Assembly (NCBI RefSeq): GCF_043641665.1
Contig: NC_092183.1
Span: 13,350,001 to 13,414,000, forward strand
Length of the DNA: 64,000 bases
Reading direction: 5' to 3'
DNA from: Enoplosus armatus
Taxonomy: Eukaryota; Chordata; Actinopteri; Centrarchiformes; Enoplosidae
The notes beneath the pieces are model-generated. The model saw nothing but the letters and a program-made list of their open reading frames with translations, had not been told where the DNA came from and ran no database searches. Numbering within the stretch: position 1 is the stretch's first letter; every line of letters starts with the position of its first letter. This document shows positions 1-63,601 of this stretch, one piece after another. A program made the position numbers and the translations under genes.

Positions 1-379
1 GTAAAGGTCTTATGCGAGAACCACCCTGCCAGAACTAATGCTTGGCCCCTATCAAGGTACAGCTTGCACAACCACACTCTCAAACACATAGCGCTGCATA
101 AAACACCAGGGAAAGAAAAAATGAGAAAGAAGTTTTGTCACATTTGTTGGTCTCAACATTGACTCACTTATCTGGAATTTCATTTTAAACTTGCACAGTA
201 TATGGACACAAGACATTGTAAGATTTCTTAATGTCAATCAGCGCGTCAGAGAGTCTACTACAATGAATATACATGTTTGACTACAGAACGGCCAACCATT
301 ACTGAACCATTAAAAGTAGATTAACAGAATTATTTTATGTGGACACCACAATCCACATGCTTGTGGTTTGGACTCTTTA

Positions 380-717
380 ACAATTTTACAATGATATTTT
401 AGACAACAGAGTGCTTCCAACTTTCTAACAAGAGTTTGGGGGAGGCCCTTTCCCCGTGCAAAAAGTGAGGACCTTTGGGATAAATTGGTACATAAACTAC
501 AAGCCAGGTCTTATCACCCAACATCAGTGGCGGACCTCACTAATGCTCTTGTGGCTAAATGGGAGCAAATCTCTGCAGCCAGGTTAAAAAAAGCTGTGGA
601 AAAAAACCTTCCCAGAAGAGCGGAGGCTGTTATAGGAGCATATTAATTCCCATGGTTTTGGAATAAGAGGTTTAACAATGACATGTCAATGTAATGTCCG
701 GGAGTCCACATACTTAT
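380..717 (+). mobile_element. Tc1/mariner-like transposon remnant (3' part, internally deleted)
   Basis: The stretch reads like the 3' third of a fish Tc1 transposase gene and its terminal repeat: matches around TTGGGGGAGGCCCTTTCC, ACCTTTGGGATAAATTGG, CCAACATCAGTG, CTTCCCAGAAGAG, GGCTGTTATAG, and a tail ending near GTCCACATACTT. About 100 bp is missing between the segments at about 458 and 470. No intact reading frame remains and the 5' part is absent. It lies in pcsk5 intron 11. Confidence 0.8.
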
Positions 718-831
718 GTCGTATGTATTTCATATTTATTTGCGTGCTCAGCAAGTGATCTAGTCACCTGGACGGGGACCAGGACGGCACTTAAAATTCA
801 ATACTTGTTATCTGCAAGCTAGTTTGCTAGG

Positions 832-832
<1 letters not shown>

Positions 833-889
<57 letters not shown>

Positions 890-903
890 GCGTGTGTGTG
901 TGT
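833..903 (+). repeat. (GT)n microsatellite next to pcsk5 exon 11 donor
   Basis: Near-perfect GT repeat with two GC interruptions. On the pcsk5 sense strand it is (CA)n starting about 6 nt after the exon 11 donor. Confidence 0.97.
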
Positions 904-908
904 TCTAC

Positions 909-33114
<32,206 letters not shown>

Positions 33115-33600
33115 CTTCCTCCACTTTAAACCCTACTCTTCTCCTCCTCCTCCTCCTCAGCCGACCAGGCAAACAACCAAACTTCTCTTCTCGCCGAGCA
33201 AGACTCTCATAGAAACACAACTATCCGGCCAAAAACACAGAGGGAGAGATAAAGAGAGGGAGAGAGGGGGGAAGGAACGGAACCCCGAAGAGGAAAAAAT
33301 ATACCCTATCCTCAAACCTCTGCTTTCCACATGGAAGAGTTGGAAGTTTGCGTTTCGTGTGCCCTCTCTCTGTTCCTCTCTCTCTTTTTTCCACCGCGGA
33401 GGAGGGGGAAGTGTACGTGTGCGCGCGAGTTCGTGTACGTCCGTGTGCGCGCGGAGCTCCTCAAAGCTGATTTCTCTTCTCCACCAACAACTCGGATGTT
33501 GGTCGTTCAGCTCATCGGGCTTTCATGTGGCGAAATGGCTACAGCGCCTCCCCACAAATAACTAGCTGACACTCTGGAGAGTAGAAACAACTAAAGCCGC
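33115..33600 (-). promoter_or_regulatory. pcsk5: pcsk5 5' UTR and CpG-rich promoter region (approximate)
   Basis: The sequence upstream of the ATG is GC- and CpG-rich (alternating CG runs near 33420-33455) and has a pyrimidine-rich (TCC)n tract at 33139-33158. No TATA box is evident. The transcription start cannot be placed. A 17-codon upstream reading frame (33157-33210) would lie in the leader if the leader is contiguous. Confidence 0.55.
33157..33210 (-). other. candidate upstream ORF in pcsk5 leader
   Basis: ATG at 33210 begins MRVLLGEKRSLVVCLVG and stops at TGA 33157-33159, 42 nt before the pcsk5 ATG. The start context is weak (no purine at -3). It matters only if the leader is transcribed unspliced here. 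Confidence 0.35.
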
Positions 33601-36600
33601 GGGGTTTCCCTGCCGAGCTCCGCTGGGTCTTAAAGACACTCCACTTGGATCCACCGCTGACCGCCCGTCCACCAGACACAGCACAGGGGGGGTCAAACAG
33701 GGTGCCAGGGAGCTGCTCGGGGACCAGCTTCAAGGGCGTCCTCCAGGATGGACCCCGGGTAAATTGAAGAATGATTTACTTAAAACCAAACTGACACGAA
33801 GTTATCCCGGTTACACTATATTAAAGAATCACGTTTGATTTCGATTGTCATAAGCTCAGTTGAGTTTACCAAAGAGACAACGATCTAAAACAATTAGTAT
33901 ACTCTGCAGTTAACACGTTCATGTCTATGTGGTCACTTCCACAGCAAGGAGGCATTGCAACACAACTGACCTGACTCATGCATTTCTACAGAGTAACCAT
34001 AACTATGACCTCGTGTTTAACCCTGACCCTATTTAGCCCAGGTCTAACATTATTCATAATCTCAGATATCAAATATAGGGCAAGGACCAGAACAGAGTCA
34101 TGTTTAAACAGATTCTTTCTTTTTTGGCCCCACTATAAATAAGAAATAACATTTCTTATGTAAAAGCATTAAAATATGAAGAAAAACACACTTTATTTAT
34201 CAGACATGTTGACATTAAAGATTTGGTTTGGCATCAGGTAACATGTGCTACACAGAATGTGTGTAGTTTGCTATAAAAACATCTTGTATATGTTATATAT
34301 AAATAGAATTTTTAGATGATTACAGCATCTTTCAAATTTTGGGGTTCTGTAGTAGACAATGAGACAATACAAGTGAAAACTGTATTGCTTTCAAGACTTG
34401 TTTTGTGTTTGTAGCCTACAGAAGAGTTCATATTTTTATTGAGACAACAGAGCTGTTCTTTGACCTTCAACAATTTTCAGTGAGTGCCTGAGATGTTATA
34501 TGCTTGCTAGTGTGTCACATTTTAATAGCTGAGGCAAACTGCTGCATGTGCATAGCGGTGGTGTTTCCCTCCTTAATTTGCCTTTAAAAAGTCCACCAGT
34601 TAACAAGTGGATGCATTACATTTTGGATACTACTCCCCCTTCCTACACCTTGAAATCTGCTGTTGAATGCAAGCCTTGTCAGTCTCCTGGGCAATATTGA
34701 CATAGACATACCAATGTAAAGTTGGGTAAACTATGACCTCCACCTCTGCCATCATCCAATGGGAAACAGCCACAGACATAAAAAGCAATTATATATTCAG
34801 AAAAAACATGAAATTATTCTTGTCTCCCATAAAACACCCAACCCTCTTTCAACGTTTATCAGTTTGATGATTCTTTTTGTTGTTGTGAATGTCATGATTA
34901 GTGGTTAATATCGCAGATTGCTTAAAATATATCTTGCAAAAAAAATTATTAAATTAGGCCTGAGTGGGTTTACCCTCTGCTGAATCCCTGGACATGATCT
35001 GAACTCAGGTATGTTTAACACTATCATGCTGTAACCAGCCTTACAGATAACCTTACTTTATGCCTGGTTTAAGCATCCACCACTGCCATGCAGGCCTTTC
35101 ACCCTTGGCTTTACTGCATATTTCCCCTTAATCAGTGAAGCTCTAGATGTCATGTCCCCCATCGCAACACAGGTCACAGCTGACTAAACGCTGTCATTAT
35201 GGAATGTGCCCGGTATTATCTGCAGTTGAGCCTTTCATTCACAGCCTTTGTTGATTGATGGGTTTTTGTTTTGCAGCAGTTTCCCGGGGATGTCTCTGTG
35301 CACAGCGAAAACTCTGTTCTGCATGGGACACAAGTGAAAATCAGCATAATTGCACTAATTGCAGCCAATTTCTCGCTGAATGGACCCCGCTGTCACATCT
35401 CACAACAAGCGGGGGGACAAGAACATCTCATGGTCCCCCAGATGGAGATGAAAGGCAGTAAAGGAAAAAAAAAACACTCAGTGATCGTTCCTCATTCAGC
35501 CGGATGGAAGGGCTTGTAATTTAAAGAAAAAAAGGAGAGGAGACGAAACACAGCAGAAATTGATTTGAGCATCCAAATCAAGTACCCAGGTCACGAGGCC
35601 ACCTTGAGCACCAGGGCCTCCAATTTCCATTCAAGTCTAAAATGTCGCGATATCCTGCTTGACAGCCTCACAGCTCCCCGAGTTTCTCCAGGGGAGTGAA
35701 CTGAGTGAACCCCAACAAAACGTCTTTGTCAACATCTGAGAGCGGAGCGGTCATGAGTGTCAACAAACTCTCTGAGGGGCATTCCTGCGTGCATTCCTGT
35801 GCCTCCTCAATGAAATAACAGGGTGCATCATGTGTTTAGGCCAAACACAACTTTGAAAAAAAAACTCCACGCAACCCCCATGATACAACACAATGGTAGG
35901 CCCCAATAGGAAACTGCGGCCAACTAGCTTTATTCATTAAGGACACAGCTAATTTGTTCATTCAGTATCAAAACCAACATTTCTAGGAGGGAACCTCCCA
36001 CATGATTTTCTTGTCCCATCAAGGCAGAGGCGTTATCAAACATGTGTGCCCTTCTTGCATTCAAATGCATCTTGCAATTACCCATCTACCACTGCTTTTC
36101 CACACCTCTCTCACGTCTCCATGTTTACACACATGGCCTTTTCTTCCTGTTCAATCATTGGCTTTCCTTTCCTTTCCAAATGTTTTCCTTTTTTGTCTGT
36201 ATTTTCCTTTTCTAATTAATATGGATCCATTATTTTCCATAGAGCTACCCTCTGGTTTATCTGAATGTCTTTTTATCCATTTGACATTTGCTATCTTCCT
36301 TCTTTCCTTCATGTACATTTCTGTTCCTTCAGTTATTTCCTAGGCCCCATCGCTCTCTCTGACCCCCCTTATCTGTATCTCTCTCTGGGTGGGCTTCCTG
36401 GGAGTTAAGGTTGACCTTTCAACTTCACTTTGACCTTTGACCTTGTTGCTGTAGGCTCCTGCACTTAAGCCACAATAGCACCTGCCACTCACTGACTTTC
36501 CATCCTTTCTGCTCTGCATCCCACCCTCCCATCACCACCCTTCCCTTCTTCTCTTCACCTTCTCCTTTGTCAGCAGCATACCAGGTTTATATAGGCTATT

Positions 36601-38439
36601 CTGGAGGCACACATACTCTCTACATTCAGTGCAGAGAGATGGAAGATGGGGGAGACAGAGAGAGTGCTATAGCCAAGTAAAACTGCGGTCTCCTTCATCT
36701 ATGAGGTATGTGAATTCTAATCCACATGGTACTCATTCAGTATAGCAATGGGTTATCAATATCACTTAAAACGCAGAGTTCAAAACAAGTAAAATAATGT
36801 GGGAACAGTGTGTCAGGTTTGATAATCTCAGGTTTAGGTATTCTCACACAGTCAATGTAGTATAAATATGGAAGGATATCTTCTAAGAGGATTTATTTTC
36901 TATGGTCTGGTGAGCTGTGAACCACCTGGTCTGGCCTGTTGTGTCAAAAAAGTACTCCTGTGTGTGGTATGGACCCAGCAATTGACTTCAATTGACATAG
37001 CTATATACTGCCATCTGGTGGTAATTGATAAGATTACACATAGGAGTTGTATTCTGTCAATATTTTCACATTAGTCAGTTTACACTTTTACAGGTAGATG
37101 AATGCATCATGATCTGAGCAGATTTTTTGTTCCACTTGTCAACAGATCCTATAGTATTTAATGAATAGAAATGAACTTGGGTGAAGTGGTGAACATCAGT
37201 CCTCTCATGAGCCGGGTCTTATACAGGTACATTTATAAATATAAGTTATCACATTGCCACAATGTATTGTCAGTCATGGGACTGTCTGGATGACTGAAGT
37301 ACAGGCTTTTCCCCCTATTACCCCCTTCCTCCTGCATTATTGCTTCTTTCAAAATGGCAAATGGGGCTGTGACTATCAACAATAAAACAGAGGGTGACGT
37401 CAGAGTTTACCTTACATACTATTGTCTTTCCACATCTATTCACCCTCATTCTGCGTGACTGCATACTTGCCCCACCTTAATGATTGAGATTGTGCTGAAT
37501 TACTGTAGGAATTCACGAGGAAACAAGACAAGATGGAGGAAAGCCCATACTGTGCTAGTTATTGTTTACTCATTGTGTTGTCCCAGTCAACATGCGTGTG
37601 AAATCTGGAATTTCCCAATTCATTTGAAAATTATGGCTTAAAATGCATTTTGAGGTCAGAATGACCTTTGACCTTTGAGTCCAAAGTGTCACCAATTCAG
37701 TGTCGAACCAAATGTGAAATATGGTCACAATCTCCCCTTCTGTTCCTGAGTTATGGTGTTGAATAATGGCCAAAAAAAGGACAACTGAAAAACATGCCTC
37801 CGGCCATGGCTATAGCCAGCGCAGAGGCATAAAAACGGTTTAAACTCCTTCCCTTGGATTTTGTAGTAGGTTTTTCATTAATAGCGTCATAGAATATGCA
37901 TTTCATGGGAAAAGGAAGTGTCTTACAATGGATTCACTGTAATCAGAGAGCCACCTGTGTCTCACTCAAGCTGGGCCACCATATGGCCAACTGGCTTAAA
38001 AGACAGAGAACACACTTATGGCAACCAGATTACAGAAAATGTTCATTTCAGTTTCAGGGAACTGTTCTTTGGAAAATAGGTTGTTTGATTTCACACAACT
38101 TTGCAAATTTACAGCAGTCTCAGACAAGCTCACGATATAAAATAAAACAATTTTCCCATGAATTCTCAGGGCAAAGCAACAAAGTTACTGCCACGTAACC
38201 ATATACATGCAATACAATCATTTACATCTTTCTTCAGGGTTTAAATTTCAAACTGTTCTATATAGATGAGTGAACATGAAAACGTTAAGCATGGGCCTTC
38301 CTATGATGATTTGCCATCTCTGACACTGCATAATGAAAATCAGAAAACATAGCTCTGAATTTCCCAGTCTAGAAAAAAACGTGAAAAAAGGGCACACAGG
38401 CACACAAATAAAAAAAACTCAAACAAGTCAGAGTTTGAA
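33601..38439. other. intergenic region between pcsk5 promoter and ubap2 3' end
   Basis: About 4.8 kb. No coding exon is supported. It holds a dispersed repeat fragment at about 37640-37840 and otherwise mainly unique sequence. The stretch at about 35150-35700 is free of simple repeats and could contain conserved non-coding elements, but that cannot be judged from one genome. Confidence 0.65.
37640..37840 (+). mobile_element. dispersed teleost repeat fragment
   Basis: Contains GGTCAGAATGACCTTTGACC, ACAACTGAAAAACATGCCTC, GCCTCCGGCCATGGCTATAG and GCGCAGAGGCATAAAAA, a phrase I recognise from a high-copy repeat of spiny-rayed fishes. The end CCTCCGGCC...GCAGAGGC can pair as an imperfect hairpin. 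The class is uncertain. Confidence 0.5.
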
Positions 38440-39158
38440 CTGCTCAGAATTTTTATTTCGAGGGAAATCAGGGTTAAAATTAAATTAAAATATAAAATTT
38501 AAATGGGCAAGTCTGTCTTTAAACTGAAGGTGTTGACATAAGGAGTAGGCAACCCTCCAGAAGGGAGGGAGAGAGGCGGGAGGGAAAGACAGGAAGCTAC
38601 AAAATGAAGTTTGGGGGATGAGCCTGGTCATACAGGAAGTTATGTATAAAAAAAAAAAAAAGACGAGACAGATGCAGTTAGTTATTATAAACCCCACCCC
38701 CATCTGAAATGTCCTCATATGCAATCAGTGCTATAGCTCTCTCCTTTTCCTTTTTCTGGTTTCTTGTTTCTTGTTTCTTACAGGAAGTTTTAGATCATTT
38801 ATCTTCTTCACTCGCTCTCTCATCTCATTCTGTCTTAATGTAACATCTTTTCCTGCAGTTTTGAAAAAAGTAAACAAAAAGTCCTTCAAAAATAAAATGC
38901 AGCAACCACATTTCATGTTCTACTATTACATATACAGTATATATATATAAATACATACATAAATATCTTACATGTACAACCAATTTTGAAAACGGGGGAA
39001 GAGAGAACCCAAAAGACTTATGAGGACTTGTGGAGGTGGGGGGAGCAGGGCGAGGAGGCCCAAAGTTGCTCATTGTGAGGGTAGTGTGTCTTTGTTTTTT
39101 TGTTTTAGCTTTACACACACGCACACACACAGCCTTTTGGGGGAGGGGGAAGCATTCC
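38435..39158 (-). other. ubap2: ubap2 3' UTR (approximate)
   Basis: About 720 nt from the stop to just beyond the first AATAAA on the sense strand. AT-rich with a TATATA stretch at about 38935-38950. Nothing coding. Confidence 0.6.
38452..38457 (-). terminator. ubap2: ubap2 polyadenylation signal AATAAA
   Basis: Canonical hexamer on the minus strand, about 700 nt after the ubap2 stop. Cleavage would be expected 10-30 nt further, near 38430. Confidence 0.6.
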
Positions 39159-51263
<12,105 letters not shown>

Positions 51264-51490
51264 ATACAGTATATACAAAACAATGTATGTACAAAATAGA
51301 AAAATCTGTGGGGGAGAAAGAGGCAAAGTGAAATGACAGCCACCTGTGAGATGGTTACACTCACAATTCCTAGTAAAATATAATAATGAATAAATGTACA
51401 AAGCCAGAACAGTATGCAGAATATAAGCAGACTGAGAGTCACTGTTGTCAAGTATACCATGTAAGACTATAACCCCATCTGTCGCACCAA

Positions 51491-51507
51491 CCCCCCCCCC
51501 CCCCCCC
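51491..51507 (+). repeat. poly-C homopolymer
   Basis: Seventeen consecutive C in ubap2 intron 1. The length is likely uncertain in the assembly. Confidence 0.93.
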
Positions 51508-52024
51508 AGGTTAAATTTAGCCAGCCAAGGGGGGACTGTCAGGGTGTCAACTTACAACCCTCCCTCGGTCTCACACAAAAAACATGAGTATGCACCAGCA
51601 TATGTTATGGCTAGTATGAATAACACGTTTTACATATCGACGACGTCACGATAGCGACAGCCTTGCTTAAAATTAATAAGTAATCACAAAAAAAACTAGG
51701 CTTTATGGCGGTCTAAACGGTGTCCAAGGAAATCGAAAGCACACAACTTCCCTGAGTTAGATTATATTACATATAGTAACTGGTTGTCAGCTAAAATTAC
51801 TACCAACTGACTACTTGTCAGCGTGGGAACACAACAAATGAGATCCACCGACTCGAATGTTGGCTGTCAGACAAACGTTTAACAGCACGGCACTGTTAGT
51901 GTTAACGATATAATATAGCGACTTATCAGTGGTTGCATTCGCCTGTATCTACCGTAAGTTGCGACTGATTCGTAATCTTATTTGGGTGAACATTAAAAGA
52001 AGCTCGACAGAAATATGAGCCGTA

Positions 52025-52630
52025 CTAGCTAACGTTCACATTAGCGCTAGGTCAACTAGCTCTCGCTAGCGTTAGCCTGGCTAGCTGCTCGTCTTTGTTC
52101 CGTGTGCGATACACACACGATTCCTACCGTTAAAATGCCATATTCTACGGGCAAGATATTAGCAGTGGAATCATACAATTAGTTAACCTGACCACCAATG
52201 TGGTTGCTGTTCGTATAGCCTCATCGACACGGGAACAAAAAAAATAAACAAATGTGACAAGTGCGAAGATGTACCCTTTTGTGTAAAGGAAGAGAAAAGC
52301 TAACGTTGGTCACTTCACGCTAACCTAAGCTGCATGTTTAACTAGCTCAAGTTACCAGCAGGGTAACATGACTGAAACGAAATGAACAAAAAACGAGTGT
52401 CGTATCAACATTTACGACGGTCGGTGTCCAATACTTTGGGACTATGAATGTAATACGGGCGCGTGGGAGAGAAAAGTTGTCGAAAAACGTGTGGCCTGTT
52501 AATGTTAAGCTACGATATCAGCAGCAGGCTAACTGCCCGGCATGTGAACGGCCCGTCCGCATACAACGCAGCACTACAGTACAGATACAACGCCTGCTAG
52601 CTAGCGAATTAGCTAGGTAGCTAACTACCG
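52025..52630. repeat. GCTAGC/TTAGC word cluster near ubap2 promoter
   Basis: Many TAGC or GCTA words occur in two dense patches, including overlapping GCTAGC palindromes (CTCGCTAGCGTTAGCCTGGC; GCTAGCTAGCGAATTAGC). They are interspersed, not a tandem array, and CpG density is high here. Confidence 0.55.
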
Positions 52631-52771
52631 AACAGGACGAACGGTTTCTCTGAATTGGCCGATCGGTTTTCCTTAAACTACTTTTAAAATCATACGACAC
52701 GACGCTTAGGTCGTTCAAACGGCTTTTAAATCGGTACTATTAGCACAACAAACCGTTATTCTTTCTTTTAC

Positions 52772-52850
52772 CTGCTAACACGCTTCGCTCAGCCAGCAGC
52801 AGCAGATGCTGTCACGTGACCCACAGCGCCGTTGTTCAACGTTGTGAAGC
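52772..52850 (-). other. ubap2: ubap2 non-coding exon 1 (5' UTR; upstream limit approximate)
   Basis: A consensus donor GTAAAAG after TGTTAGCAG at 52772 in a CpG-rich setting suits a 5' UTR first exon that splices to the acceptor at 51305. The transcription start is not determined. Confidence 0.55.
52811..52820. promoter_or_regulatory. palindromic E-box GTCACGTGAC at ubap2 promoter
   Basis: Perfect 10-bp palindrome with a CACGTG core and GT/AC flanks, the high-affinity USF/MiT-TFE (CLEAR-like) type. It lies within about 40 bp of the predicted first-exon donor. Confidence 0.5.
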
Positions 52851-55205
52851 TGAACCTGCCAACCAAAACACACCGATCAGGTCAGGTGGTCTAACACCGT
52901 ACCCCGACGCGCGCGTTCCTGTCTGGGAGCGCGCTTCTCTGTAATGTAATGTGTTTCCATCCTGAAGTCTGGTGGAAAGTCTTTCTTTACAAAGAGTTTA
53001 TTAATATGCAGTGATGAAAGAAGTATTCAGATCGTTTACTTAAGTAAACGTAGCAATACCACACTGTGAAAATACTCCACTACAAGTAAAAGTCCTGCAT
53101 TCAAAACCTGACTTAAGTAAAAGTATGCAAGTATTATCAGCAAAATTTACTACTTTATATAGCCTACTGTTGGGTAGTTTAATCTACAGCAGTGCGTCAT
53201 ATTCTATAAGGTCATCATATATTTGTGGCGTCGCTGTCCTTTGAGAACCAAGTATCTCAGTCCACTTTTCACGATCTTAAAATAACAGCCCTGTTTTCAG
53301 CTTTGTGACAATGCATTTTCCAGCTAATACAACGGGGTTTTAAAATAGTTGATTTAATTTAAGAAGTAGGGGAATTTTCTCAACCCATAAAGAAACACTT
53401 AATCTTAAGTTTATCAGAAAAAAAAATCAAATTCAAAATCACCAATTTGTGGTTTTCACTGGATAGGGAGGGTATGAAAGATTGTAATCTGAAAAGTAAG
53501 TCATAGCTTAAGCTGTCAGACAAAGTGGTAGTGGAGTAAAAAGTACAATATTTGCCTCTGAGATGTAGATGAGTAGAAGTATACAGTTGAATAAAATGGA
53601 AATACTCAAGTACAAGTACCTTTAATTTGTACTTAAGTACTTGAGTAAATGTACATTCCACCACTGAGTTTATGTGGTGATTCTCCCATATTTAGCAAAA
53701 GTCGGCACAGATTTAATTCCTGAAGTGAGATCAGATTTAAATTTGATGGGTTATGCTTTCAATATTGTGTCTATGGAAGTGTGTTTTTTTTCCTTGAGCC
53801 AAAACAGGTTGTGTAAGTGTCTTTGATGATGATGTAATACTAGCATAAGTGAACCTATTGTGAATTCCTACTGTGTTTAGGCTGGTTTATTCACCATATC
53901 ACCCTCAGCTCATTGTGGAATATTTCCATAATAAAAGGATGGCAATTTTGGTAGCCAAATGCATGGATAAAACATCATATCTGCACACTATCCCACTCAA
54001 TCATCAAATCACTTACTGCCAAATATAAATATTTCACAACACAGAACACATAATCTGATTATCAAGCACATTTAATTCCATTTTAAATCCTTAGAACTGT
54101 GTTTCAAAAACCAAGTAGCCTAAACTGAAATTACACCAATAGTCTCATTGCCTCACAAGTATCACAATCATTTATCAGAAGATTAAGAAATCTTACAATT
54201 CATTATTAAAAAAAGTTACACTAGAAAACAGTTTGCCAACTACCTACTACTAAGTAAACAGCTCAATACAACCTGAGCTCAAGTTTGAAGTAGGTTAGCA
54301 AAATATTAGTAGTGCATCTTTGGTTCAGTGCATCATCATTCCAGAGTCAGAGTTTTAGTCAAGCCCATAGCCAAACAAAAGACCAACCCTAATCAGGTTT
54401 GGCTGGTGTGGTGAGTCTGGTGGGAGTGCAGGTAAAGCACAAATTAAGATTAGACTCAAACCAGGGAAACTGAAAGTCTTGATCAACTCCAATTCCAAGG
54501 TCAGGCCTCAAAATGAACATGTGCTGTCATTTTCATGGAAAAAAACTAAAGATTAATAGTTTTTAAGACCAAGAAAAATACAAGCGAGACTAAAGCTTGT
54601 TACTAGGAGAGACTCCTAAAATTGGATCAAGACTGGGCTTGCAAAAGTACAGCCCTGCTGGATTAGATCAAATTAAAAGATACAGTATACAGTACATAAA
54701 TAGCAGCTATTAACATAACTTCATTTCTGAATACCAGCCATCCAAGTTTCCACAGTAGTGTAATACACTTCCATTGTAAGATCAAATAACTAAATATGTA
54801 TGGATTTCAAAATATACTGTATGCATCTGAATCAGCATATATACAGCACTGAGGATCTAAGAGGAAAAAACAAACACAAACACACAGCAATCTGTAGACA
54901 CATGGACATAGTGTTCCCTTCTGATTCTAATAAACATGCAAACATGTCTTGGCAAGTTTCCGCACAAGAACCATTGTGTAACACATCTCTTCAATTTGTC
55001 CAATGCCTCTTAAAGCTTAAGTCACTTGAATATTTATAAAATGGAAAAATACTAATATTGACTCATACTGTATTTAGTGTTTTCAGTGACAAATTGTGCA
55101 CTCATAAACAGCATGGCTTGCATAACTGGCATTTCTTCAGTGTATAGGCTGCACTTACAATATTAGTGATTATTGACTAAATTGATTCAAGAAATTGGAT
55201 CATAA
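52851..55205. other. intergenic region ubap2-kif24, with kif24 3' UTR
   Basis: It contains the MITE-like element (53009-53666) and then AT-rich unique sequence. The kif24 3' UTR occupies the part next to 55205, but no canonical AATAAA was located close to the stop, so its end is unknown. Confidence 0.6.
53009..53666. mobile_element. MITE-like non-autonomous element (CAGTG termini)
   Basis: The left end CAGTGATGAAAGAAG and right end CATTCCACCACTG form imperfect terminal inverted repeats. Internal phrases (GAAGTATTCAGATC, TACAAGTAAAAGTCCTGCAT, TACTTAAGTACTTGAGTAAA) are typical of an abundant fish repeat often classed with hAT-like MITEs. AGTTTAT occurs just outside both ends, but the left copy is not flush with the terminus. 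There is no transposase frame. Confidence 0.7.

Positions 55206-63601
<8,396 letters not shown>

Larger units (their letters stand above)
51306..52771. other. ubap2 intron 1, CpG- and TAGC-rich
   Basis: It holds a C17 run at 51491-51507 and, from about 51640, CpG-rich promoter-proximal sequence with repeated GCTAGC/GTTAGC/TTAGC words (densest at 52025-52095 and 52590-52630). No exon was recognised. Confidence 0.65.

Noticed and set aside
35255..35519. Two overlapping plus-strand frames of 68 and 82 codons upstream of pcsk5
   Set aside because: No recognisable protein motif, no matching splice partners, and not enough evidence for a gene.
36002..36343. A 113-codon Phe/Leu-rich plus-strand frame
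   Set aside because: Its hydrophobic look comes from a pyrimidine-rich tract; no start context or homologue recognised.
53490..53666. Palindromic GTACTTAAGTAC-type words as a possible regulatory site
   Set aside because: They belong to the body of a high-copy fish MITE-like repeat.
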